NCBI GenBank assembly: GCA_039908525.1
Contig: JAMOAY010000024.1
Location: 8,858 to 72,857 of the forward strand
Source of the DNA: Magnetaquicoccus sp039908525
GTDB lineage: Bacteria; Pseudomonadota; Magnetococcia; Magnetococcales; Magnetaquicoccaceae
DNA length: 64,000 bases
Direction of reading: 5' to 3'
Part shown: one piece after another, positions 51,592 through 60,296 of the stretch
Layout of the letters: each line of letters begins with the position of its first letter
Numbering within the stretch: position 1 is the stretch's first letter
Notes under the pieces: model-generated
Databases searched by the model: none
Seen by the model: only the letters and a program-made list of their open reading frames with translations
Told to the model about the DNA's origin: nothing
Program-made: the position numbers and the translations under genes

Positions 51592-52854
51592 ATGACGAAG
51601 ATCGTCTTCAAGAACATTCATCGGCCGGACAGCCACACCCTGGCGGTGTACCGGGCCTCGGGGGGCTATCAGGCCCTGGAGAAGGCCCTGGCCATGCCGG
51701 GGGATGATATCATCGACGAGGTCAAGCGCTCGGGCATCCGCGGTCGGGGCGGGGCGGGTTTTCCCGCCGGTCTCAAGTGGTCGTTCATCCCCAAGGATGA
51801 CCGGGCCAAGTATCTGGTCTGCAACGCCGACGAGGGGGAGCCGGGCACCTGCAAGGACCGGGATATCATACGCTACGATCCCCATCTGCTGATCGAGGGG
51901 ATGATCATCGCCGCCCATGCGGTCAAGGCGGAACGGGGTTATATCTATATTCGCGGTGAGTTCTACCGGGAGGCCGAGCGGCTGCAGGCCGCCGTCGATG
52001 AGGCCTATGCGGCGGGTCTGCTGGGCGACAATGTGCTGGGCCGGGGGGTGCGTTTCCATCTGGCGGTGCATCGGGGTGGTGGCGCCTATGTCTGCGGCGA
52101 GGAGACCGGCCTGCTGGAGTCCCTGGAGGGCAAGAAGGGCCAGCCCCGCCTGAAACCGCCTTTTCCGGCCAACGTGGGCCTCTACGGCGGACCGACGGTG
52201 ATCAACAATGTGGAGACACTGGCCTCGGTGCCGGAGATCATCGCCCAGGGCGGGGCCTGGTATGCCAAACTGGGGGTGGAGAAATCGGCCGGCACCAAGC
52301 TCTTTTCCGTCTCCGGCCATGTCAACAAACCGGGCAACTACGAGGTGGAGCTGGGCATCCCCCTCAAGGTGTTGCTGGAGGAGCATGCCGGGGGTGTGCG
52401 GGGCGGCTGGGAGAATCTCAAGGGGGTGATCCCGGGGGGCTCCTCGTCTCCCATCCTGCCCAAGGCGGTCTGCGATACGGTGACCATGGACTACGACGCC
52501 CTGAGCCGTGCGGGCAGTATGCTGGGTTCGGGGGCGGTGATCGTCATCGACCGTTCGGTGTGCATCGTGCGGGCCATTGCCCGTCTCTCCCGTTTTTATC
52601 GCCATGAGTCCTGCGGCCAGTGCTCTCCCTGTCGGGAGGGGACCGGGTGGCTCGCGCAGGTGATGGAGCGCCTGGAGCAGGGCAAGGGGGTGGCGGCGGA
52701 CATCGATCTGCTGCTGAGTGTGGCGGACAACATTCAGGGCAAGACCATCTGCGCCCTGGGGGATGCGGCGGCCCTGCCGGTGGTGGGGGCCATCCGGGCG
52801 TTTCGGGCCGAGTTTGAATATCATGTGGAGCATGGCCGCTGCATGGTGGCCTGA
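51592..52854 (+). CDS. nuoF: NADH-quinone oxidoreductase subunit F
   Basis: 420-residue 51-kDa subunit that binds NADH, FMN and cluster N3. The NADH/FMN loop RGRGGAGFPAGLKW is near 54-67, the flavin-binding CNADEGEPGTCKDRDI near 81-96, GAYVCGEETGLLESLEG near 165, and the N3 ligands in ESCGQCSPCREGT near 343-355. The ATG at 51592 follows AGGAG by ten bases. Confidence 0.97.
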   Translation: MTKIVFKNIHRPDSHTLAVYRASGGYQALEKALAMPGDDIIDEVKRSGIRGRGGAGFPAGLKWSFIPKDDRAKYLVCNADEGEPGTCKDRDIIRYDPHLLIEGMIIAAHAVKAERGYIYIRGEFYREAERLQAAVDEAYAAGLLGDNVLGRGVRFHLAVHRGGGAYVCGEETGLLESLEGKKGQPRLKPPFPANVGLYGGPTVINNVETLASVPEIIAQGGAWYAKLGVEKSAGTKLFSVSGHVNKPGNYEVELGIPLKVLLEEHAGGVRGGWENLKGVIPGGSSSPILPKAVCDTVTMDYDALSRAGSMLGSGAVIVIDRSVCIVRAIARLSRFYRHESCGQCSPCREGTGWLAQVMERLEQGKGVAADIDLLLSVADNIQGKTICALGDAAALPVVGAIRAFRAEFEYHVEHGRCMVA

Positions 52855-52913
52855 GTGGCTGGAGCGTGCAGACGCGCCAAGGAATCGTACGGGTTTTGGA
52901 GCAAGCCGAGAAG

Positions 52914-55325
52914 ATGCCTACTCTGATTGTTGACGGGAAGGAGATCAGTGTTCAGCCGGGGGCCACCATCATGGATGCGGCCCGCCTGCTGGGCATTTAT
53001 ATTCCGCACTTTTGCTATCATCCCCAGCTTTCCGTGGCGGGCAACTGCCGGATGTGCCTGGTGGAGGTGGAGAAGATGCCGAGGCCGGTCATCTCCTGCG
53101 CCATGCCGGTGAGCGAGGGGATGGTGGTCAAAACCGACTCCGAGATGGTACGCAAATCCCGCAAGGCGGTGATGGAGTTTCTGCTCATCAACCATCCTCT
53201 GGATTGCCCGGTCTGTGATCAGGGGGGGGAGTGCTCGCTGCAGGATCTGGCCATGAAATATGGCCCGGACCGCTCCCGCTACCACGAGTTCAAGCGCCAC
53301 GCCCAGAACTATGACCTGGGGCCGTTGGTGGAAACCGAGATGAACCGCTGCATCCACTGCACCCGTTGCATCCGTTTTTCCGACGAGATTGCCGGGGTGT
53401 CGGAGATGGGTGCGGTGTTTCGTGGCGACCATATGCAGGTGGGGCCCTACGTGCCCAAGCAGCTCTCGTCCGAGTTGTCCGGCAATCTGCCGGATGTCTG
53501 CCCGGTGGGGGCGCTCAACAACAAGCCGTTCCATTTCCAGGCCAGGGGCTGGGAGCTGAAACAGAGCGAGGGGATCTGCGCCCATTGCGGGGTCGGTTGC
53601 CACGTGCGGGTCGATCACCTGGAGCAGCAGGTCAAGCGGGTGATGGCCCGCTCCTGTGGGGTGATCAACCAATCCTGGCTGTGCGACAAGGGCCGTTTTG
53701 CCTATGACGGCCTTACCAGAGAGCGGTTGCAGCGTCCCATGGTGCGTTCAGAGGAGAACACCACCCTGCAGGAGGTCAGCTGGCCGGTGGCCCTGGAGCG
53801 GGCGGCGGAGCTGCTGAAACGGTTCAAACCGGAGCAGATTGCCGGTCTGGCGGGGGAGGGGCTGCAGGGGGCGGAGGAGCTGTTTGCCTTCCAGGATTTT
53901 CTGCGCCATGTGGTGGGCAGCGTCGATCTGGATCACCGGCTGCGGCAGCGGGATTTCAGTGGCGACGAGCAGCCCTTGACCCGGGCCGACCTGCTGATGA
54001 ACACCCCCCTGGTGGATCTGGCACGGGCGGATTTGATCCTGCTGGTCGGCGCCGATCCCCGTTTCGAGGCGCCCCTGCTCAATCTGCGCCTGCGGCAGGC
54101 CACCCTGGCCGGGGCGCGGGCGTTTGCCATTCACCCCCGGCAATTGAATCACAACTTGGCCCATCTGACCCAGCTCCCGGTGCTGCCGGGTGGGGAGGTG
54201 GCCCTGCTGGAGGGGTTGTTGCAGGAGCTGCAGTCGGGTACCGAGAGCTCGCCTTTGGCGGTGGCGTGGCGGGGGGCCAAACGGCCCGTGCTGCTGCTGG
54301 GTGAGTATGCGGTCAACCATCCCCAGGCGGAGTCTCTGCGCCGCCTGTCGGTGGCCCTGCTGGAGCGGGTGGGGGCTCTGGGCAGCGGCTGGAACGGCTT
54401 CAACCGTCTGACAGGCCGGGGCAATGCCGCTGCGGCCCAGGATATGGGGGTGGTGCCCCACCGGGCGGCCGGCTATCAGCGCCTGGAGCAGCGGGGACGC
54501 AACGCCCAGCAGATCCTGCGGGCGGCGGCCAACGGCGAGATCCGCGTTCTGCTGTTGCTGGGCTGCGATCCCGGCCTGGAGGGTGTGGATACCACGCTGG
54601 GGCGGGCGGCTCTGGCCAAAGCATTTGTGATCCATATCGGGGCCTATCAGAGCCCGGCGGTGGCGCGGGCGGATGTGGTGCTGCCCGGCCTGGCCATCAC
54701 CGAGCGGGAGGCCACCCTGACCAATATTGAAGGACGGGCGCAGCGGAGTCCCATGGCGGTCATGGGTCCTCTGGAGGCCAAGGAGGATTGGCGGATTCTG
54801 CGTGCGCTGAGCGACCGCTTCGCCCAGCCCCTCGCCTACAACACCCGGGAGGCATTGCAGGCGCGGATGGCCAGTGCCGACCACCGTTACAGTCTGGCGG
54901 ACCGTGAGGAGGAGGAGCTTTCGCCGGCTTGTGATCACAGCCCGGTGACGGTGGGACTGCAGACGGCGGCCTCTTCTCCGGTATCGGTGGGGGGGGGCGG
55001 CCTGTCTCTGGTGTTGGAGCCGGCCTTTTATCAGGATGATGCCGTCACCCGCCGTTCCGCCATTCTCGGCCAGTTGGCCCAGGGGCGTTCCGCCGGTCTG
55101 GGGGTGGTGCGGCTTCATCCCCAGGAGGCAGAGCGCCATCGGATCCGGGCCGGGCAGAAGGTGCGGTTGATCCGCGATGCGCGCAGCCTGGAGTGTCTGG
55201 CCGCTTTGGATGCGGCCGTGCCTTGCGGGGCGCTGTGGGGGGATATGGGCCATGCATCGGCCCTGTTGCAGGATTTGTGTGACTGGGACGGTGGTTTCCC
55301 CCAAGTCAGTCTGGTGGGGCTGTAG
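52914..55325 (+). CDS. nuoG: NADH-quinone oxidoreductase subunit G
   Basis: 803-residue 75-kDa subunit. The N-terminal 2Fe-2S domain has CYHPQLSVAGNCRMCLVEV near 34-52, then HPLDCPVCDQGGECSLQD near 95, MNRCIHCTRCIRF near 142 and a further cluster segment GICAHCGVGCHVRVD near 220. The rest is a molybdopterin-oxidoreductase-like fold without catalytic function. Glu- and Gly-rich insertion near 690 (PVSVGGGGLSLV). The ATG at 52914 is preferred over GTG at 52866. A repeat cluster separates it from nuoH. Confidence 0.96.
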   Translation: MPTLIVDGKEISVQPGATIMDAARLLGIYIPHFCYHPQLSVAGNCRMCLVEVEKMPRPVISCAMPVSEGMVVKTDSEMVRKSRKAVMEFLLINHPLDCPVCDQGGECSLQDLAMKYGPDRSRYHEFKRHAQNYDLGPLVETEMNRCIHCTRCIRFSDEIAGVSEMGAVFRGDHMQVGPYVPKQLSSELSGNLPDVCPVGALNNKPFHFQARGWELKQSEGICAHCGVGCHVRVDHLEQQVKRVMARSCGVINQSWLCDKGRFAYDGLTRERLQRPMVRSEENTTLQEVSWPVALERAAELLKRFKPEQIAGLAGEGLQGAEELFAFQDFLRHVVGSVDLDHRLRQRDFSGDEQPLTRADLLMNTPLVDLARADLILLVGADPRFEAPLLNLRLRQATLAGARAFAIHPRQLNHNLAHLTQLPVLPGGEVALLEGLLQELQSGTESSPLAVAWRGAKRPVLLLGEYAVNHPQAESLRRLSVALLERVGALGSGWNGFNRLTGRGNAAAAQDMGVVPHRAAGYQRLEQRGRNAQQILRAAANGEIRVLLLLGCDPGLEGVDTTLGRAALAKAFVIHIGAYQSPAVARADVVLPGLAITEREATLTNIEGRAQRSPMAVMGPLEAKEDWRILRALSDRFAQPLAYNTREALQARMASADHRYSLADREEEELSPACDHSPVTVGLQTAASSPVSVGGGGLSLVLEPAFYQDDAVTRRSAILGQLAQGRSAGLGVVRLHPQEAERHRIRAGQKVRLIRDARSLECLAALDAAVPCGALWGDMGHASALLQDLCDWDGGFPQVSLVGL

Positions 55326-55349
55326 ATCATCGCTGTGGCTATTGTGGGT

Positions 55350-55419
55350 CCAGGGGGATCATCCCCCTGGTGGGGTCCAGGGGCAAAGCCCCTGGCGGGG
55401 GAGCGGGGGCGGAGCCCCC
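55350..55419. repeat. Palindrome-cluster repeat, short copy 12 (inside the nuo operon)
   Basis: CCAGGGGGA/TCCCCCTGG around TCA (55350-55370), CCAGGGGC/GCCCCTGG with loop AAA (55377-55395), and GGGGGC/GCCCCC with loop GGA (55405-55419). Its order equals copies 4 and 7. It lies between nuoG and nuoH. Confidence 0.9.
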
Positions 55420-55495
55420 AGGGTGAACCGATACAAGATCAAGGCCCGCTGAGGGTCCCTGATATCTCTTCAGCAGCGGTAGGACCGGGCAACAG

Positions 55496-56539
55496 ATGAC
55501 TGAACTCCATCAATTCATACAGAATCACGGTCTGGCCCTCATGGGCCCCCACTGGTGGCCCATGGTCTGGACCCTGGTGTGGACCCTGATCAAGATCGTC
55601 CTGCTGGTCACCCCGGTGATGATCGCGGTCAGCTACTACACCCTGGCGGAACGCAAGGTGATCGGTGCGATGCAGGTGCGGCTTGGCCCCAACCGGGCGG
55701 GCTTCTTCGGTGTGCTGCAGCCCTTTGCCGATGCCATCAAGTTGTTTTGCAAAGAGACCCTGATTCCTCAGGGGGCGAAGCGGGCGGTCTTTTTCCTGGC
55801 CCCCGCCCTGACCCTGGTGCCGGCCCTGTTGATGTGGGCGGTGGTGCCGTTCTCCCCGGAGCTGATCCTGGCGGATGTCAACGTTGGCATTCTCTATGTG
55901 CTGGCCATCTCCTCCCTGGGGGTCTACGGGGTGTTGATGTCCGGGTGGTCCTCCAACTCCCGTTACGCCTTTCTGGGCTCCATGCGTTCGGCGGGACAGA
56001 TGATCTCCTATGAGGTCTCCATGGGCTTCACGCTGATCCCGGTGATCATGCTGAGCGGCAGCCTGAGCCTCAAGGATGTGGTGGAGTCGCAGCGCTACAT
56101 GTGGAACATCGTGCCCCTGCTGCCCATGTTCGTGATCTATTTCATCTCGGTGGTGGCGGAGACCAACCGCTCCCCCTTTGACCTGCCCGAGGCGGAGGCA
56201 GAGCTGGTGGCGGGCTATTTCACCGACTATTCGGCCATGAGTTTCGGGCTGTTTTTCCTTGGTGAATATGCCAACATGATCCTGGTCAGCTTTCTGGGCA
56301 GTTTGATGTTCCTCGGTGGCTGGTTGCCGCCGGTGGCGATGTTGTCGTTTATTCCGGGAATGGTCTGGTTGTTGCTGAAGGCGGGCTTCCTGATGTTTGT
56401 CTTCCTCTGGATCCGCGCCACCTTTCCCCGCTATCGCTACGATCAACTGATGCGGCTGGGTTGGAAGGTGTTCCTGCCCTTCACCCTTTTCTGGATCTTT
56501 CTCACCGGGCTCGGCCTGCATCTGTTCGGCAAGGTCTGA
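55496..56539 (+). CDS. nuoH: NADH-quinone oxidoreductase subunit H
   Basis: 347-residue membrane subunit with eight helices, connecting the quinone site to the proton pumps. Landmarks: YTLAERKVIGAMQVRLGPNRAGFFGVLQPFADAIKLFCKE near 48-87, SAGQMISYEVSMGF near 165, and ETNRSPFDLPEAEAELVAGY near 221 with the conserved acidic residues. Confidence 0.97.
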   Translation: MTELHQFIQNHGLALMGPHWWPMVWTLVWTLIKIVLLVTPVMIAVSYYTLAERKVIGAMQVRLGPNRAGFFGVLQPFADAIKLFCKETLIPQGAKRAVFFLAPALTLVPALLMWAVVPFSPELILADVNVGILYVLAISSLGVYGVLMSGWSSNSRYAFLGSMRSAGQMISYEVSMGFTLIPVIMLSGSLSLKDVVESQRYMWNIVPLLPMFVIYFISVVAETNRSPFDLPEAEAELVAGYFTDYSAMSFGLFFLGEYANMILVSFLGSLMFLGGWLPPVAMLSFIPGMVWLLLKAGFLMFVFLWIRATFPRYRYDQLMRLGWKVFLPFTLFWIFLTGLGLHLFGKV

Positions 56540-56620
56540 GCAGAGATCGGCACAGGGAGGAGAACGGATGCAACGGCAGATGCACATGGGACTGGGACGG
56601 CTTGGCTGCGGAGAGAAACC

Positions 56621-57118
56621 ATGAGTGGTTCAATGTTGAAGGGGTGGGTGGATGTCTTTTCCCTGCGCGAGTTGGCCGCCGGCATGGCGGTCACCCTGCG
56701 CTATTTTTTCAAGCCCAACATCACGGTGCAGTACCCCGAGGAGCGGACCCCCCTGTCACCCCGCTTCCGGGGTGAACATGCCCTGCGGCGCGACGAAAAG
56801 GGCGAGGAGCGCTGTGTCGCCTGCAAGCTGTGCGAGATCGTCTGCCCGGCGCAGGCCATCTTTATCGAGATCGATCCCAGCAGCACGGCAGAGAAACGGC
56901 TCACCAAAGTTTACGACATTGACAATGCCAAGTGCATCTTTTGCGGCTACTGTCAGGAGGCCTGCCCGGTGGATGCCATCGTCATGGGGCCCAATTTTGA
57001 GTTTTATGCCGAATCGCGGCAGGATCTGATCTACAACAAGAAAAAGCTGCTCGACAATTACGAGCGGTGGAAGGTGCAGATTGATGCCAACCTGGAAAAG
57101 GATGCACCGTACCGTTAA
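56621..57118 (+). CDS. nuoI: NADH-quinone oxidoreductase subunit I
   Basis: 165-residue ferredoxin-like subunit with clusters N6a and N6b: CVACKLCEIVCP near 65-76 and CIFCGYCQEACP near 104-115. PRFRGEHALRRDEKGEERC before the first motif is as in alphaproteobacterial and mitochondrial TYKY subunits. A GTG at 56636 or ATG at 56633 could shorten it slightly. Confidence 0.96.
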   Translation: MSGSMLKGWVDVFSLRELAAGMAVTLRYFFKPNITVQYPEERTPLSPRFRGEHALRRDEKGEERCVACKLCEIVCPAQAIFIEIDPSSTAEKRLTKVYDIDNAKCIFCGYCQEACPVDAIVMGPNFEFYAESRQDLIYNKKKLLDNYERWKVQIDANLEKDAPYR

Positions 57119-57176
57119 GGGGTGTTGAGGCTCGGTTTTTTGTTGGGGAGCGGATGATCGGGGAGGTTCGGGAGCG

Positions 57177-57776
57177 ATGATGGTGGTGGATTTTATTTTC
57201 TATGCATTTGCGGCAGTCACCGCCCTGGCGGCGGTGGGGGTGATCGCCAGCCGCAACCAGGTGCACTCGGTTCTGTTTTTGATCTTGACCTTTTTCTCCA
57301 CCGCCGCCCTGTTTGTGCTGCTGGATGCGGAGTTTCTGGCGGCCCTGCTGATCATGGTCTACATGGGGGCGGTGGCGGTGCTGTTCATGTTTGTGGTCAT
57401 GATGCTGGATATGGAGGCCGACGAGTTGCGGCAGCAGGCGCTCAACCATCTGCCCCTGGGACTGGCGGTGGGGGTGTTGATCCTGATCGAGCTGGTGGTG
57501 GTGCTCTCTCACGCCCATGGTGTCGGGCAGGGCGCCCCGGCCGGCGCCCCGGTGAGCAACACCCTGGCCATCGGCCGCATTCTTTACACCCAGTATCTCT
57601 ATCCCTTCGAGGTGGTCTCCCTGCTGCTGCTGGTGGCCCTGATCGGGGCGGTGGCGCTCACCTTGCGCAGTCGGCGCGGCAGCGGCGTGAAACGCCAGAA
57701 TATCGGTCATCAGTTGGCCCGCACCCGTGGAGAGGCGGTGGAACTTGTGCAACGGCAACCGGGAGAGGGGGCGTAA
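57177..57776 (+). CDS. nuoJ: NADH-quinone oxidoreductase subunit J
   Basis: 199-residue membrane subunit with five helices. The conserved MVYMGAVAVLFMFVVMMLD segment with the pi-bulge is near 60-78. Two adjacent ATG codons (57177, 57180) follow GGGAG; either could be used. Six bases separate it from nuoK. Confidence 0.95.
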   Translation: MMVVDFIFYAFAAVTALAAVGVIASRNQVHSVLFLILTFFSTAALFVLLDAEFLAALLIMVYMGAVAVLFMFVVMMLDMEADELRQQALNHLPLGLAVGVLILIELVVVLSHAHGVGQGAPAGAPVSNTLAIGRILYTQYLYPFEVVSLLLLVALIGAVALTLRSRRGSGVKRQNIGHQLARTRGEAVELVQRQPGEGA

Positions 57777-57782
57777 ACTGTC

Positions 57783-58085
57783 ATGTCTCTGCATCACTAT
57801 CTGATCCTGGGCGCGTTTCTGTTCACGACCGGTATTTTTGGCATTTTTCTGAACCGGCGCAATGTGATCATCATCCTGATGAGTATCGAACTGCTCCTGC
57901 TGGCGGTCAACATCAACTTTGTGGCCTTTTCCCACTACAATGGCGATGTCGGCGGGCAGATTTTCACCTTTTTCGTGCTGGCGGTCGCGGCGGCGGAAGC
58001 GGCGATTGGGCTGGCCATCCTGGTGGCCTTCTTTCGCAACCGGGCCACGATTGATGTGGAACAGATTGACTCCCTGAAAGGCTGA
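57783..58085 (+). CDS. nuoK: NADH-quinone oxidoreductase subunit K
   Basis: 100-residue subunit with three membrane helices and the buried glutamates in MSIELLLLAVNINFV near 32-46 and AAAEAAIGLAILVA near 67-80, part of the proton path. Length is exactly typical. Confidence 0.97.
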   Translation: MSLHHYLILGAFLFTTGIFGIFLNRRNVIIILMSIELLLLAVNINFVAFSHYNGDVGGQIFTFFVLAVAAAEAAIGLAILVAFFRNRATIDVEQIDSLKG

Positions 58086-58111
58086 GCCGGTGAGGCCGTG
58101 GAATTGAAACT

Positions 58112-60025
58112 ATGAGCAAACATCTCCTGATTGTCCTGGCGCCCCTGTTCGGTTCCCTGATCGCCGGTCTGTTCGGCCGCTGGCTGGGCAACAGGTTGGC
58201 GCGTCTGGTGACCATTGCCGGCATGTCCATCTCTGCCCTCCTGGCCATCCAGACCTTTTTCGCCATCGCCGTCGGTGACGGGGAGCCGATCCGCGAGGAG
58301 ATCTGGAGCTGGATCGTCTCCGGCGAGTTCCGGGTTTCGTTCGGGCTGCTGATTGACCGTCTGACGGCGGTGATGTTGATCGTGGTCTCTGGCATCTCCA
58401 CCCTGATCCACATCTACTCGGTGGGCTACATGGCGGAGGACCCGGATCAGCCGCGCTTTTTCAGCTATCTCTCCTTTTTCACCTTCGCCATGCTGATGCT
58501 GGTGACCGGTGACAGCTTTCTGCAGCTTTTCTTCGGTTGGGAGGGGGTGGGGTTGGCCTCCTATCTGCTGATCGGTTTCTGGTTCAAGAAGGAGTCGGCC
58601 TGCAACGCCGCGATGAAGGCCTTTCTGGTCAACCGGGTGGGTGATTTTGGCTTTGCCCTGGGCATTTTCACGATCTATCAGGTGTTTCACACCCTGGACT
58701 ATGCCACGGTGTTCCGCATGGCGGGCACCGGCCAGTTTGTGCCAACAGTGGATTTTCTTTTCTGGGGCCCGGTGGATACCATCACCCTGATCTGCCTGTT
58801 GCTGTTTGTCGGTGCCATGGGCAAATCGGCGCAGTTCATGCTCCACACCTGGCTACCGGATGCCATGGAGGGTCCGACCCCGGTGTCGGCCCTGATCCAC
58901 GCCGCCACCATGGTGACGGCGGGGGTGTTCATGGTCTGCCGCGCCTCGCCGTTGTTCGAACTGTCGCAGACTGCCCTGACGGTGGTCACCCTGGTCGGCG
59001 CGATCACCGCCTTTTTTGCTGCCACGGTGGGTCTGGTACAGAATGACATCAAGCGGGTGATCGCCTACTCCACCTGTTCTCAGCTGGGCTATATGTTTTT
59101 TGCCGCCGGGGTTTCGGCCTATGCGGCGGCCATCTTCCACCTGATGACCCATGCCTTTTTCAAGGCACTGCTTTTCTTGAGCGCCGGTGCGGTGATCTAC
59201 TCCATGCACCACGAGCAGGATATGCGCAAAATGGGCGGACTGCGCAAGAAGATCCCCATCACCTATGCGGTGATGATGATCGGCACCCTGGCCCTGACCG
59301 GTTTTCCCTATCTGGCTGGTTTTTACTCCAAGGATGCCATTCTGGAGGCGGCCTATGCGGCCCACACCCCGGTGGGGACCCTGGCCTGGCTGTTGGGCAT
59401 GGGGGCGGCGGTGCTGACCACTTTCTACTCGTTCCGCTTGATTTTCATGACCTTTCACGGCGAGCCCGCCGATCATCACAGCTTTGACCACGCCAAGGAG
59501 TCCCCCTGGGTCATGCTGGTGCCGCTGATGGTGTTGGCGCTGGGGGCGCTCTTCGCCGGCATGCTGGGCTCTCCGATGACCCATTTCGGCTGGTTCAAGT
59601 CGGCCATCTTCCTGGCCCCCGGCCACGATGCCATGGAGCATGCCCATCATGTGAGCCTGTGGGTCAAATGGTCGCCGTTTGCGATGTTCCTGATCGGTCT
59701 GGGTCTGGCCTATCTGCTCTACATCAAGATGCCGGAGCTGCCGCCCATCATCGCGGGCCATTTCCGCCGCACCTATCGCTTTCTGCTGAATGCCTGGTAC
59801 TTCGACCGGTTGTATGACCGGTTGTTCGTGCAGAGTGCCAAACGGGTGGGGGAGGGGTTGTGGCATACCGGTGATGAGGGGATTGTTGATGGTTGTGTCA
59901 ACGGGGTGGCATCGATGTGTGGTCGGTTGGCGCAGGGGTTGCGCGCCTTGCAGACCGGTTATGTCTACCATTATGCCTTTGCCATGTTGATCGGGGTGTT
60001 GGTGTTGATGTCGTTGTACACCTGA
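58112..60025 (+). CDS. nuoL: NADH-quinone oxidoreductase subunit L
   Basis: 637-residue antiporter-like proton pump with about 16 membrane segments. Landmarks: DGEPIREEIWSWI near 51, FFGWEGVGLASYLLIGFWF near 140 (proton-path Glu), AMGKSAQFMLHTWLPDAMEGPTPVSALIHAATMVTAGVFM near 235-274, NDIKRVIAYSTCSQLGYMF near 310, and a long C-terminal lateral helix ending near the stop. Followed by a stem-loop and repeat before nuoM. Confidence 0.97.
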   Translation: MSKHLLIVLAPLFGSLIAGLFGRWLGNRLARLVTIAGMSISALLAIQTFFAIAVGDGEPIREEIWSWIVSGEFRVSFGLLIDRLTAVMLIVVSGISTLIHIYSVGYMAEDPDQPRFFSYLSFFTFAMLMLVTGDSFLQLFFGWEGVGLASYLLIGFWFKKESACNAAMKAFLVNRVGDFGFALGIFTIYQVFHTLDYATVFRMAGTGQFVPTVDFLFWGPVDTITLICLLLFVGAMGKSAQFMLHTWLPDAMEGPTPVSALIHAATMVTAGVFMVCRASPLFELSQTALTVVTLVGAITAFFAATVGLVQNDIKRVIAYSTCSQLGYMFFAAGVSAYAAAIFHLMTHAFFKALLFLSAGAVIYSMHHEQDMRKMGGLRKKIPITYAVMMIGTLALTGFPYLAGFYSKDAILEAAYAAHTPVGTLAWLLGMGAAVLTTFYSFRLIFMTFHGEPADHHSFDHAKESPWVMLVPLMVLALGALFAGMLGSPMTHFGWFKSAIFLAPGHDAMEHAHHVSLWVKWSPFAMFLIGLGLAYLLYIKMPELPPIIAGHFRRTYRFLLNAWYFDRLYDRLFVQSAKRVGEGLWHTGDEGIVDGCVNGVASMCGRLAQGLRALQTGYVYHYAFAMLIGVLVLMSLYT

Positions 60026-60084
60026 AGGCTGGTATTATCAGGCGGGGTGCGGGGCGGGTCTTGATCATTGTTTCGAGCCATTCC

Positions 60085-60131
60085 TGGGGGAGGCGGTGAA
60101 CCGCCTCCCCCAGACCCCCTCCACCCTTCTT
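60085..60131 (+). terminator. Terminator-like stem-loop between nuoL and nuoM
   Basis: A perfect 13-base stem (TGGGGGAGGCGGT at 60085-60097 with ACCGCCTCCCCCA at 60100-60112) is followed 13 bases later by TTCTTTTTTAAT. Shape and T-tract suggest an intrinsic terminator, but the gap to the T-tract is longer than usual and it lies in the middle of an operon, so partial termination or RNA stability is possible. Confidence 0.6.
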
Positions 60132-60158
60132 TTTTAATAGTTTTTAGCTATTATGGGT

Positions 60159-60248
60159 CCGGGGGGATTATCCCCCTGGTGGGGGGATCGGGGGCGAAGC
60201 CCCCGTTATGGCCGAAACGATGATCAAAGCCCAGGGGCGGAGCCCCTG
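60159..60248. repeat. Palindrome-cluster repeat, copy 13 (inside the nuo operon)
   Basis: CCGGGGGGA/TCCCCCTGG around TTA with one mismatch (60159-60179), CGGGGGC/GCCCCCG with loop GAA (60189-60205), the conserved GGCCGAAACGATGATCAAAG word, then CAGGGGC/GCCCCTG with loop GGA (60232-60248). Lies between the nuoL terminator-like structure and nuoM. Confidence 0.88.
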
Positions 60249-60296
60249 CGTGCCGGGCGCGATTTCACCATTCATAACAGGCGGGACGATTTGGCA

